This document shows, in pieces, positions 7,707 through 16,497 of a stretch of 64,000 nt of DNA. The stretch spans positions 1-64,000 of the forward strand of contig JAZKIW010000067.1 of the NCBI GenBank assembly GCA_040384625.1, read 5' to 3'. Position numbers and translations under genes: made by a program. Position 1 is the stretch's first letter, and each line of letters starts with the position of its first letter. The stretch comes from CADEEN01 sp040384625 (GTDB lineage: Bacteria; Pseudomonadota; Gammaproteobacteria; Burkholderiales; Burkholderiaceae_C). The notes beneath the pieces were generated by a model, which saw only the letters and a list, made by a program, of their open reading frames with translations, ran no database searches and had not been told where the DNA came from.

Positions 7707-8909
7707 TCATTGAATTTCCACCGCCTGGGCCAGGGCCTTCAGCACGGCGCGATTGATCTCGCCCACGCCGAGCAGCAGGCGTTCGGCGCTGTCGCGCACA
7801 TCGAAGAGGGATTCGTTTTCGACCGCCCGCACCACCTCCAGGAAGGGCTGGTAGGGGCCCTCGCCATCGACCAGCACCTGGCGCACCGAGTCGGGCACCG
7901 GCACCGACTTCAACAGCTCGGCGAAGGGTTGTTTCATCATCCGGTCGAGCAGCGAGAAGACGCCGCAGATGAAGGCTTCGTTGCGCATCTGCTCGTCGTT
8001 GCCGCCGACGCTGGCGCGCGCCAGTTCCTCCATCAGCAGGCCGCGGCGCAGGGCGGCGAACATCACCGCCTTCATGTCGCGGTCCTTACTGGCCGAGGCG
8101 AGCAGCAGGGCCAGCCAGCGCTTGAGCCGGGTGTACCCCAGCAGCATCAGCGCATGGCGGAACGAACCGACTTCGACGCGCAGGCCGAAGGCTGGCGAGT
8201 TGATGTAGCGCAGCAGCTTGAAGGCCAATGTCGGGTCGAGCTTCAAGGTGTCTTCCAGGCGCTCGATCGACTCTTCCTTGTCGATACGGCGCATCAGCTC
8301 GACGATCGTTGTCAGGTCGGTCGAGGCGCGACCGCCGCTGGACTCGACGGCATCGTCGATCGGCCAGCCGAGCACGGCCACCGCACCCCGCTTGAAGCTG
8401 GCCTCGACCTCGGCCAGGCTGCGCACACCGGCCTGGATCGGGGTGATCTGGCGCGTCACGCCGGGGGGTGGCGGTGCGTCGTTGCGACGCTCCTCGGTCA
8501 TGTCGATGATCGAGTGCTTGAAACAGGGCAGCACTTCGCGCGGCAGCTCGGTCCGGGGCCGGCCTTTCAGCAGCAGAGTGTTGCCGTGACCGTGCAGGGC
8601 GACGATCGACGCGCTGAGCGCCGGATCGCAGGCCATGAAGGCCGGCACCTCGATCATCAGGTTGGCGCTCGGCTGGGCGCGCAACAGGTCCTGCAGCAGG
8701 GATTCGCTGACGACGTTGAGCGAGACCTTGCCGCCGGCCTCGGGCCAGACCTCGGCCACCGCGGCCAGCAGGGCCGCGGCGTCCAGGGCCACGTCGGGCC
8801 GTACCGGGAACACGGTCAGCCGGGTGGCGCTGACGGCGCGGTCGCGGTCGATCATCGGCGAGTAGCCAAGCACCACCTGGGCCAGGATCGGGTGTTCGTT
8901 GAGAGACAT
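7707..8909 (-). CDS. EAL-HDOD signalling protein (YuxH type)
   Basis: 400 residues. The C-terminal half (about 195-385) is an HDOD domain: LDPTLAFKLLRYINSPAFGL and SFRHALMLLGYTRLKRW are typical. The N-terminal half has the outline of an EAL-like fold of the YuxH family but its signature is eroded: where relatives have a Glu-Leu-Leu the sequence reads ATRLTVF, so catalysis is unlikely. Such proteins usually act as regulatory scaffolds in motility or cyclic-di-GMP circuits. It starts five bases before the end of flgL and may be transcribed with the flagellar operon. Confidence 0.87.
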   Translation of the reverse strand: MSLNEHPILAQVVLGYSPMIDRDRAVSATRLTVFPVRPDVALDAAALLAAVAEVWPEAGGKVSLNVVSESLLQDLLRAQPSANLMIEVPAFMACDPALSASIVALHGHGNTLLLKGRPRTELPREVLPCFKHSIIDMTEERRNDAPPPPGVTRQITPIQAGVRSLAEVEASFKRGAVAVLGWPIDDAVESSGGRASTDLTTIVELMRRIDKEESIERLEDTLKLDPTLAFKLLRYINSPAFGLRVEVGSFRHALMLLGYTRLKRWLALLLASASKDRDMKAVMFAALRRGLLMEELARASVGGNDEQMRNEAFICGVFSLLDRMMKQPFAELLKSVPVPDSVRQVLVDGEGPYQPFLEVVRAVENESLFDVRDSAERLLLGVGEINRAVLKALAQAVEIQ

Positions 8910-8913
8910 TGGG

Positions 8914-10158
8914 TCAGGTATTCAGGTACTGGAACAGGGACATGCGCTGCACGCTGGAATAGACCTTCAAGGCGGCTTCGTAGCCGGTCTGCTGGCTCTG
9001 GAATTCGGAGATGGCCTTGACCATGTCGAGATCTTCGGCGTTGGAGCGCTCAGTTTGCGCTGCCAGGGACTGTCCGGCGATGCGGCCCTCGACCATATCG
9101 GCACGATTCAACACTTCGCCGACGCGGCTGCGCAGCGATTGCAGTGCATTCATCGAGCCGTCCAGGTCGGACAGCGCCCGCTGCACGCCCTGACTCACCG
9201 CGGCGGTGCTGCGCAGCGGCGTCTTCAGCTCGGCGATGGCCTGGTCGAGGGTGTCGAAGACGCCGAGCGACGGCGTCGCCAGGCGGACTTCGAAGGCGTC
9301 GCCCGCCACCGGGCTGCCATTGACGGTGAAGGCCATGCCGTCGAGCTCGATAGCCTGGCCGCTGACATAGGGCACGCCGGTCAGCGCCGTGGCGGCGCCA
9401 TCCTTCAGCACCGTGAAGGTAGTGCCGGCGGCGGTGGTCGTGAAGTCGACGCGGTAGAGCAAGGCGGCCGGATCGGCCACGGCAGGCGGCGAGGTGGCAG
9501 CGAAGAAGGCCTGCGGGTCGCTGACACGGCCGCCGTCGATCCAGCTGCCGCTGGCATTCGGCACCGCTGCGGCGTTGCGTGTCTCGAACAGGCCGTTGCC
9601 CGAGGGCGAGGCGAGCCAGGCGGCCTGGCCGTCGATGCTGCGCGGCAGCGGCTCTTCGCTGGCCACCCGGACTTCGCCGGCCGTGCCACGGAAGCTCACC
9701 CCGCCGCTGCCGTCGATGAACGGTGCCTGGCTCCCGCCCTGCCCGCCGAAGAGGTAGCCGCCGTCGCCATCGGCGCGATTAGCGAGCGTCAACAGTTGCT
9801 GGCGGATGGCGGTCAGGCGATCGGCGACAGCGGCACGCTCGGCGTCGCTGTAGCTGCCGTTGCCGGCCGCGACCAGGGCCTCGCGCGCCTGCTGCATCAG
9901 TTCGCCGGCGTCGGCCAGGGCGCTCTCGGTCAGCGTCATCGCGTTGCGGCTCGCTTCGAGTGCGCGCTGGCTGGCCTCGCTGCGCGCCTCGGTGGCCAGG
10001 GCGCGCTCGGCGCGTGCCGCCGCGGTCGGGTCGTCGCTGGCCTTGCTGACACGCTTGCCGCTGGTCAAGCGCTCCTGCGCATCGGCCAGTTCGGCCTGGC
10101 GCTTCTGCAGGCGCTCGACGCCGGTGTCGAAGGATTGGGCGGTGCTGATGCGAAGCAT
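8914..10158 (-). CDS. flgL: Flagellar hook-filament junction protein 3
   Basis: 414 residues. FlgL forms the second junction ring between hook and filament after export through the flagellar type III apparatus. The N-terminal MLRISTAQSFDTGVERLQKR and C-terminal EFQSQQTGYEAALKVYSSVQ helices are the conserved flagellin-like coiled-coil ends; the middle is the variable surface domain. No signal peptide, as expected. It lies 26 bases after flgK and is the last structural gene of the long flg operon, with the EAL-HDOD gene following closely. Confidence 0.95.
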   Translation of the reverse strand: MLRISTAQSFDTGVERLQKRQAELADAQERLTSGKRVSKASDDPTAAARAERALATEARSEASQRALEASRNAMTLTESALADAGELMQQAREALVAAGNGSYSDAERAAVADRLTAIRQQLLTLANRADGDGGYLFGGQGGSQAPFIDGSGGVSFRGTAGEVRVASEEPLPRSIDGQAAWLASPSGNGLFETRNAAAVPNASGSWIDGGRVSDPQAFFAATSPPAVADPAALLYRVDFTTTAAGTTFTVLKDGAATALTGVPYVSGQAIELDGMAFTVNGSPVAGDAFEVRLATPSLGVFDTLDQAIAELKTPLRSTAAVSQGVQRALSDLDGSMNALQSLRSRVGEVLNRADMVEGRIAGQSLAAQTERSNAEDLDMVKAISEFQSQQTGYEAALKVYSSVQRMSLFQYLNT

Positions 10159-10184
10159 GATGATGATGAAGGGTCGGGTGAAGA

Positions 10185-12122
10185 TCAGCGGGCTGCCGTC
10201 TGCAGCAGGGTGTCGAACAGACTCTGGGCCACCTGCAGCACTTTGGCCGCCGCCTGGTAGCTCTGCTGGAATTGCAGCAGGCGCGCGGCCTCCTCGTCGA
10301 GGTTGACGCCGACCTCGGACGCACGCTGCGCCTCGGCGCTGCTGGCCACGCCCTGCGAGATCTCGGCCGCGCTGCGCGCGCCCTGCACCCGCACACCAAC
10401 GCCGGCCATCACGCTGGCATAGGCATCGGTGATGGTCTGGCCGCCGACCAGACGCTCGTCGCGCAACGCCGCCAGTGCCAGCGCATTGCCGTTGTTGGCC
10501 TCAGGATGCGCGGTCTGCGCGACTGTGAAGGTGTCGCCGGCGGCGGGCACACCCTCGAGCCGCAGCTCGAAGCCGTTCAATGCGATCGGCGTGCCGGCGG
10601 TCCAGTTGCCGGTGCCGCTGGCGACCAGGGCATTGCTGGTCCGATCGCGCAGCTCCCAGGCATAGGCGCCGCTGCCGTTTGTGAAGTTGATGCTGGCCGT
10701 GTTCTGCGGGTTGACGCTGGCGTCGACCACGCTCAGCGAGCCCACCGTGGCGGTGCCGCCGTTGGCCACGCCACGCACCGCCTCGAGCGGCGACGCTGCT
10801 GCCAGACCGCGAGGGTCGGCGAGCACACGGCGCATGTCGTTGGCCGCGCGCGTCAATGGCTGCAGCAGGAAGCGGTCGTTCGCGCCGGGCGCCGGCACAC
10901 CGACCGTGATCGTCAGGCCATCGACCGTGTCGCCGCTGGCGATGCTGCGCTGCACGCCGTCGCTGTAGCGCGTCAGCAGGTACTGGCCGGCATTCGCCGG
11001 ATCGGCGCGTAGCTCGTATTCGCTCGGCTGCAGCTGGGTGGCGTCGGCCACCGCCATCGTCACCGAGGCGAGGAAATTGCCGGCCACGTCGCGGCCATTG
11101 CTCGACGACGGCAAGGCCACCGGTGCACCGACGGCAAACAGCGGCGCACCGCTGCCGGCCGGGCTGCGCAGGTCCAGGCCCAGGGCCTGTTGTTCGTTCA
11201 GGCGCGTTGCCAGTGCGGTTGCCATCTGGCCCAGCTGGCTGCGAGCACTGACCAGGTCTTCGTTCTGAAAACGCAACAAGCCTCCCAGGCTGCCGACGCC
11301 GACCAGGGCCGGCGGCAGCGCGCGTGCTACGCCGTTGTCGACGATGCCCACCGCCTGGCGCGACACATCGTAGGGATCGGCCATCGACACCAGTTGCGTC
11401 GCTTCCTTGCCCAGCACCAGCCGCTGACCGCCGGCCATGAAGACCCCCAGGCTGCCATCGCTGGCCGGGATCGTCGTCACCTGGACGTGTTCGCTCAGTT
11501 GGGAGATGAGTTGCTCGCGCAGGTCGAGCAGGTCGTTGGGCGTCTGGCCGAGTCCGCTGGCGCGCGAGATCTGTTGGTTGACCTCGGCGATGCGCTGCGT
11601 CAACTGGTTGACCGCCGCAATGCCGTTCTGCAGGTCCTGCGCGACGCCGTTCTGCAGGCTATCGAGCTGGGCCCCGGCGGCGGCGAAGCGCGACGCGACA
11701 TCCTGGGCCCGCGCCAGCACCACTTCGCGCGTCGAACTGTCCTGCGGCCGGCTGGCCAGGTCGACCATCGCATTCAGCAACTGGCCCGCGGCATAGCCCA
11801 GGCCTTGCTCGCCTGGCAGGAACACCTGCTCGAGCCGGGCCAGCTGTTCGAAGCGCGCCTGGTCTCCGGCGGCCTGCGACTTCGACGCCGCGGCCTCGCG
11901 GGTCAGGAATTCATTGTGCGAGCGCGTGACCGTGGCCACGTCGACGCCCTTGCCGAAGAAGCCGGCGCCGCTGAACTGGCCGGTCGAGGTCTGCAATTCG
12001 GCCTGTTGGCGCGAGTAGCCTTCGACATTGGCGTTGGCGATGTTGTGACCGGTGGTCTGCAGGGCCGCGAAGTTCGCAGCCATGGCCCGCATGCCGATCG
12101 ACATCAGGGTGGAGGTTCCCAT
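10185..12122 (-). CDS. flgK: Flagellar hook-filament junction protein 1
   Basis: 645 residues, the usual length for beta-proteobacterial FlgK (HAP1). The N-terminal MRAMAANFAALQTTGHNIAN and VEGYSRQQAELQ segments and the C-terminal NLDEEAARLLQFQQSYQAAA region form the conserved coiled-coil ends shared by rod, hook and junction proteins. It sits between hook and FlgL. An internal Met at residue 8 is an alternative start because many homologues begin with a similar MSIGMRAM sequence. It follows flgJ by 14 bases. Confidence 0.95.
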   Translation of the reverse strand: MGTSTLMSIGMRAMAANFAALQTTGHNIANANVEGYSRQQAELQTSTGQFSGAGFFGKGVDVATVTRSHNEFLTREAAASKSQAAGDQARFEQLARLEQVFLPGEQGLGYAAGQLLNAMVDLASRPQDSSTREVVLARAQDVASRFAAAGAQLDSLQNGVAQDLQNGIAAVNQLTQRIAEVNQQISRASGLGQTPNDLLDLREQLISQLSEHVQVTTIPASDGSLGVFMAGGQRLVLGKEATQLVSMADPYDVSRQAVGIVDNGVARALPPALVGVGSLGGLLRFQNEDLVSARSQLGQMATALATRLNEQQALGLDLRSPAGSGAPLFAVGAPVALPSSSNGRDVAGNFLASVTMAVADATQLQPSEYELRADPANAGQYLLTRYSDGVQRSIASGDTVDGLTITVGVPAPGANDRFLLQPLTRAANDMRRVLADPRGLAAASPLEAVRGVANGGTATVGSLSVVDASVNPQNTASINFTNGSGAYAWELRDRTSNALVASGTGNWTAGTPIALNGFELRLEGVPAAGDTFTVAQTAHPEANNGNALALAALRDERLVGGQTITDAYASVMAGVGVRVQGARSAAEISQGVASSAEAQRASEVGVNLDEEAARLLQFQQSYQAAAKVLQVAQSLFDTLLQTAAR

Positions 12123-12136
12123 CGGATTTCAGCCCT

Positions 12137-12967
12137 TCAAGCCAGCGAACGCTGCAGACGCAGCGTGGTGTTGATGACCCGGCCCAGCTTGTCGGCGTAG
12201 GCCGGATCGGTGGCGTAGCCGGCGCGCTGCAGGCCCATCGCGAAATGCTTGGCGTCGCCCGCTTGCGCGACCACGTCGCGGTAGCGCGGGCTGGTCTTCA
12301 TCAGGCGCGCATAGTCGGCGAAAGACTCGTCGTAACTCGAATAGGCACGAAAGGCCTGCGTCGTCTTCTTCGGCTGCCCGTCGACGTATTCGGTGGTCAC
12401 GATCTTCGTCGTGGCGCCCTTCCACTCGGCGCCGGCCTTGATGCCGAACAGGTTGAACGAGTTCGAGCCATCTGCCATGCGGATGTTCTTCTTGCCCCAG
12501 CCGGTTTCGTGCGCCGCCTGCGCGACCATGAACGAGGCCGGGATGCCGCTCGCGCCTTCGGCCTTCTTAGCCGCTTCGGTGTGCATGGCGACGAACTCCT
12601 GGGCGCTCGCCGGCGGGCGCAGCGGTGTGCGCTGGGCCACGGTGTTGAGCTGCGGGCTGGCTTTCCTGCTCTCGTCGGCCAGTCCCATCTGGCGTTCGAG
12701 CTGGCGCGCGATCGCTTCCGACAAGCCGCCCTTCAGGCCGGTCATCTTGGACGCGAACTGCGTGTCGAGCATTTCGGTGCCGAGCTGGGTGCCTTCGTTG
12801 TCGAGCATGCCCGAGCTCATCGTGGCCTGGCGCATCGACTTCATCAGCTCCTGCATGAACAGGCCTTCGAACTGCTTCGCGGCCTCCTTGATGGCCGCCC
12901 GCGGGTCGCGCGCAGCCGCGCTGCGCAGCGTCGCCAGTGGATCGGTGTTGAGACTGGAGATGGCCAT
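12137..12967 (-). CDS. flgJ: Flagellar rod cap / peptidoglycan hydrolase
   Basis: 276 residues with two domains. The N-terminal rod-binding domain (about 25-105) contains KQFEGLFMQELMKSMRQA. The C-terminal glucosaminidase domain (about 125-275) has the catalytic Glu in VAQAAHETGWGKKNI and the SNSFNLFGIKAG loop. FlgJ caps the growing rod and opens the peptidoglycan. The dual-domain form is typical of beta- and gamma-proteobacteria. Its ATG overlaps the flgI stop as ATGA, so the two are translationally coupled. Confidence 0.95.
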   Translation of the reverse strand: MAISSLNTDPLATLRSAAARDPRAAIKEAAKQFEGLFMQELMKSMRQATMSSGMLDNEGTQLGTEMLDTQFASKMTGLKGGLSEAIARQLERQMGLADESRKASPQLNTVAQRTPLRPPASAQEFVAMHTEAAKKAEGASGIPASFMVAQAAHETGWGKKNIRMADGSNSFNLFGIKAGAEWKGATTKIVTTEYVDGQPKKTTQAFRAYSSYDESFADYARLMKTSPRYRDVVAQAGDAKHFAMGLQRAGYATDPAYADKLGRVINTTLRLQRSLA

Positions 12968-14106
12968 CAGATCACCTCGATCTCGGCGTTCAAGGCGCCG
13001 GCGCTCTTCATCGCCTGCAGGATCGCCAGCAAGTCCTGTGGCGTCGCACCGAGGGCATTGAGGGCCTTGACCACGTCGGCCAGCTTGGCGCCGGCCGGCA
13101 TCTGCACCAGGGCCCCGCCCTGCTGGGTGATGGCGATGTCAGCGCGCTCGCTCTGCACGGTCTGGCCCTGGGCCAGCGCGTTGGGCTGGCTGATGACCGG
13201 CGTCGAGCTGATCGTCACCGACAGGCTGCCGTGGGCCACGGCGCAGGCCGCCAGCGTGACGGCATCGTTCATCACCACCGACCCGGTGCGCGCATTGAGC
13301 ACGATGCGAGCGGCTGGCCGGGCCAGTTCGAGTGGCAGGTTCTCGATGTCGGCGAGGAATGCGACGCGCGCGTCGATCGCCGCTGGAGCGCGCACCCGCA
13401 CCACCCGGCCGTCGAGCGCGAAGGCCGTGCCCTCGCCCTTGGACGCGTTGATCGCGCGCGCCACGTCGCGGGCGGTGGCGAAGTCGCTGCTGCCCAGGTC
13501 GAGCTGCAGGAACTCGCCCTGCGCCAGGGGTGTGGGCACCGCGCGCTCGACGGTGGCACCCTGTGGCACGCGACCGGCCGACAGGTGGTTGATCTGGACC
13601 TTGGAGCCGGCCGCCGAGGCGCCGGCACCGCCGACGATCAGGTTACCCTGGGCCATCGCATAGACGGCGCCATCGGCGCCCTTCAGCGGCGTGACGATCA
13701 GGGTGCCACCGCGCAGGCTCTTTGCATTGCCGAGCGAGGAGACGTTGACGTCGATCGACTGGCCAGGCTGGGCGAAAGCCGGCAGGCTGGCGGTGACCAT
13801 CACCGCGGCCACGTTCTTAGGCTGCATCTGCACACCGGGCGGCACCGTCACCCCCATCTGCTGCAGCAGCGCGTTCAGGCTCTGCGCCGTGAACGGCGCG
13901 CCGCTCGACTGGTCGCCGCTGCCGTCCAGGCCGACGACCAGGCCGTAGCCGACCAGCTGGTTGGCGCGCACGCCCTGCACGCTGGCGACTTCCTTGATGC
14001 GGGTGGCGGCATTCACGCCTGCGGGCCACCACAGCGCTGCGCTGGCGACCAGGAAGCAAAGGGCGATTGCGGCGCGCAGCGCACGTTCGATGAGGATGTC
14101 GTGCAT
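12967..14106 (-). CDS. flgI: Flagellar P-ring protein
   Basis: 379 residues. A hydrophobic signal sequence (about residues 8-32, ending near GVNAA) sends it to the periplasm by Sec. Conserved segments include RIKEVASVQGVRANQLVGYG and LVVGLDGSGDQ at the mature N-terminus, and GATPQDLLAILQAMKSAGAL near the C-terminus. FlgI assembles with FlgA's help into the P ring around the rod. GAGG seven bases before the start codon is a usable ribosome site. flgH ends 10 bases upstream. Confidence 0.96.
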   Translation of the reverse strand: MHDILIERALRAAIALCFLVASAALWWPAGVNAATRIKEVASVQGVRANQLVGYGLVVGLDGSGDQSSGAPFTAQSLNALLQQMGVTVPPGVQMQPKNVAAVMVTASLPAFAQPGQSIDVNVSSLGNAKSLRGGTLIVTPLKGADGAVYAMAQGNLIVGGAGASAAGSKVQINHLSAGRVPQGATVERAVPTPLAQGEFLQLDLGSSDFATARDVARAINASKGEGTAFALDGRVVRVRAPAAIDARVAFLADIENLPLELARPAARIVLNARTGSVVMNDAVTLAACAVAHGSLSVTISSTPVISQPNALAQGQTVQSERADIAITQQGGALVQMPAGAKLADVVKALNALGATPQDLLAILQAMKSAGALNAEIEVI

Positions 14107-14116
14107 CGTCGGGGCC

Positions 14117-14797
14117 TCAGATGGGCATCACGTTGAGGAAGAAGCGGGCGAGCAAGCCCATCACCTGGGCGTCTGCCTGCTGGCCACGGCTGCGGTGTTC
14201 GACACGCACATTGGCGACCTGGGCGCTCGGCACGCTATTGCCGGCCTGGATCGCGCGCGGATCGACCTGGCCGGAGAAGCGCAGCACGTCGACATTGGCG
14301 TTGACGCCAATCTGCTTTTCGCCCTGGATCAGCAGGTGGCCGTTGGGCAGCACGCCGGTGACCAGGACGGTGATGGTGCCGCTGAAGTCGTTGCTGCTTT
14401 CGGTGGCGCCCTTGCCGCCGAAGGTGTTGCTGCCGCTGCCACCAACCGTGGCTCGGCCGAAGGAGTTGGCGGCGATGCCGGGCAGCGCCGTGATCGCACC
14501 GCTGAGCTCGCCGCTCTTGTCGACCGACGAGGTGGACTTCTGGCTGGCGCTGACCTTCTCGACGATCTGCACCGTCAGCGTGTCGCCGGGCAGGCGCGCG
14601 CGATGGTCTTCGAACAGCGGCCGATAGGCGCTGGCCTGGTAGATCGCGCCGTTGGCGGCCGCGGGCGCCGGCGCGGCAACCGCCACCACTGGCGGCAAGG
14701 CGCCGACGGCGACCGGCGGCACGCGGTAGTCGTTGACTGCAGCGCAGCCCGTTGCGAGACACGCAACGAGAAGGACGGATGGCAGACGCATGTTCAT
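14117..14797 (-). CDS. flgH: Flagellar L-ring lipoprotein
   Basis: 226 residues. The lipobox LLVACLATGC places the acylated Cys at residue 18, so the protein is an outer-membrane lipoprotein, the L ring around the rod. Typical FlgH segments are LVTGVLPNGHLLIQGEKQIG and the RFSGQVDPRAI stretch. I chose the Met at 14797 because it overlaps the flgG stop as ATGA and precedes the signal peptide directly; a second Met two residues later (14791) is also possible. A longer in-frame extension upstream lies wholly within flgG. Confidence 0.95.
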   Translation of the reverse strand: MNMRLPSVLLVACLATGCAAVNDYRVPPVAVGALPPVVAVAAPAPAAANGAIYQASAYRPLFEDHRARLPGDTLTVQIVEKVSASQKSTSSVDKSGELSGAITALPGIAANSFGRATVGGSGSNTFGGKGATESSNDFSGTITVLVTGVLPNGHLLIQGEKQIGVNANVDVLRFSGQVDPRAIQAGNSVPSAQVANVRVEHRSRGQQADAQVMGLLARFFLNVMPI

Positions 14798-15579
14798 CAC
14801 AACTGGCCGAGCTTCTGCAGCATCTGGTCGGAGGTCTGGATCGCCTTCGAATTCAGTTCGTAGGCGCGCTGCGTGGCGATCATGGCCACCAGTTCCTCGA
14901 CCACGTTGACATTGCTGGTCTCGACGTAACCCTGCTGCAGCAGGCCCAGGCCATTGCTGCCCGGCGCGCCCGCGTTCGGTGTGCCCGAGGCGGCGGTCTC
15001 GGCCCACAGGTTCTGGCCCTTGGGGTCGAGTCCGGCCGGGTTGACGAAGCTGGCCAGGTTCAATTGGCCGATCGATTGCGGCGTCGCCTGGCCCGGCAGT
15101 GCGACGTTGACCGTGCCGTCGGGCGCGATGGTCACGCTCTGCGCATTGGCGGGAATCGTGATCCCGGGCTGCACGGCGTAGCCATTGTTGGTGACCAGCT
15201 GGCCCGTGCCGTCGACCTGGAGCGAGCCGTCGCGGGTGTAGCCCGTGGTGCCATCGGGCAACTGCACCTGGAAGAAGCCGTTGCCCTTGATCGCCAGGTC
15301 GAGGTTGTTCGAGGTCTGCTGCAGGTTGCCCTGGCTGAAGTTGCGCGAGGTGGCAACTGCGCGCACGCCCAGGCCGACCTGCAGGCCAGTCGGCAGCGTG
15401 GTCTGGTCGCTGCTGGCCGCGCCGGCCTGGCGCAGGTTCTGGTAGATCAGGTCTTCGAACACCACATGGCCTCGCTTGAAGCCATTGGTGCCGACGTTGG
15501 CCAGGTTGTGCGAGATGGTGTCCAGCTGTGTCTGCTGGGCCTCCATGCCGGTCTTTGCAATCCAGAGGGATCGGATCAT
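14797..15579 (-). CDS. flgG: Flagellar distal rod protein
   Basis: 260 residues, exactly the usual FlgG length. The N-terminal MIRSLWIAKTGMEAQQTQLD and SHNLANVGTNGFKRG segments and the C-terminal NVVEELVAMIATQRAYELNS region are diagnostic. FlgG builds the distal, straight rod that passes the P and L rings. A GAGGAG Shine-Dalgarno precedes the Met at 15579. A 157-base gap separates it from flgF, long for this compact operon, so an internal promoter or processing site there is possible though none is clear. Confidence 0.96.
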   Translation of the reverse strand: MIRSLWIAKTGMEAQQTQLDTISHNLANVGTNGFKRGHVVFEDLIYQNLRQAGAASSDQTTLPTGLQVGLGVRAVATSRNFSQGNLQQTSNNLDLAIKGNGFFQVQLPDGTTGYTRDGSLQVDGTGQLVTNNGYAVQPGITIPANAQSVTIAPDGTVNVALPGQATPQSIGQLNLASFVNPAGLDPKGQNLWAETAASGTPNAGAPGSNGLGLLQQGYVETSNVNVVEELVAMIATQRAYELNSKAIQTSDQMLQKLGQL

Positions 15580-15736
15580 GTGCACGCTCCTCGCGGGTGA
15601 TGCACAGATCATCTGGTGAACTTGAGCGATTCGACCGCTCGATAAGGGGCCGTTATCTGTCGTTCTTCTTGGGCGCTGGATCAGCGCTTCGGGCCAGGCG
15701 GTGCCGGCGGGCGCTCCTGGGGCTCGCCCGAACCGA

Positions 15737-16471
15737 TCACATCCCGTTAGGCGACAGCAATTTGGCGGCGACCTGCTCTTGCCGCTCGGCCGTCTGCAGC
15801 AGCTTCATCTGCTGCTCGAACTGGCGCCCGGCGGCGATCATCGCGACCATGGTCTCGACGGCGCTGACGTTGGAGCCTTCGAGCGCCCCATCCTGCAAGC
15901 GCGCCGAGGTGTCGGCCGTCAGGTCGCTCTCGGCACGGAACAGACCGTCCGGGCCACGCGACAAGGCCGCCGGAGACTCCGGCGTGACCAACTTGAGGCG
16001 CCCCACCGCGGTGAAAAGGCCGGTCGCGGCCCGTGCACTCACGGTGCCGTCACCGGCAATGCTGACTTCGCTGTTCAGGGGCACGCTGATCGGCCCCCCG
16101 TCGCCGAGCACGGTCAGGCCGCTCTTGGTGACGAGCAGGCCCTCGGCATTCACATCGAGGGCGCCTGCGCGCGTGTAGGCCTCGGTGCCGTCCAGGCCCT
16201 GGACCGACAACCAGGCGTTGCCACGCATCGCGACATCGAGGTTGCGGCCGGTGGCCTGCACGACACCGGGCTGGTGGCTCGCACCGACCGTCGACTCCAG
16301 CGCATAGACGCGCGTCGAAGCGCCGCTGCCCTCCACCGGCACGGCGCGAAATGCTGCCAGCTCGGCGCGAAAGCCGACCGTCGAGACATTGGCCAGGTTG
16401 TTGGCCAGCACGTCCTGGCGCTGCATGGCCGCCTTCGCGCCCGACATCGACAGATAGATCATGCGGTCCAT
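15737..16471 (-). CDS. flgF: Flagellar proximal rod protein FlgF
   Basis: 244 residues. The N-terminal MDRMIYLSMSGAKAAMQRQD and VLANNLANVSTVGFRAEL segments and C-terminal SNVSAVETMVAMIAAGRQFE segment mark it as FlgF. It joins FlgB and FlgC in the proximal rod. GAGGG eleven bases upstream serves as ribosome site. It lies 26 bases after flgE. Confidence 0.95.
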   Translation of the reverse strand: MDRMIYLSMSGAKAAMQRQDVLANNLANVSTVGFRAELAAFRAVPVEGSGASTRVYALESTVGASHQPGVVQATGRNLDVAMRGNAWLSVQGLDGTEAYTRAGALDVNAEGLLVTKSGLTVLGDGGPISVPLNSEVSIAGDGTVSARAATGLFTAVGRLKLVTPESPAALSRGPDGLFRAESDLTADTSARLQDGALEGSNVSAVETMVAMIAAGRQFEQQMKLLQTAERQEQVAAKLLSPNGM

Positions 16472-16497
16472 GTCGAGCCCTCGTTCGAGTCAGTCGA

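Noticed and set aside
5333..7756. Long plus-strand open frame (807 codons) and similar long frames opposite the flagellar and MCP genes
   Set aside because: They are mirror frames of high-GC genes on the other strand, with His/Arg/Gln-rich composition and no domain; the opposite strand carries clear GGDEF-EAL and flagellar proteins.
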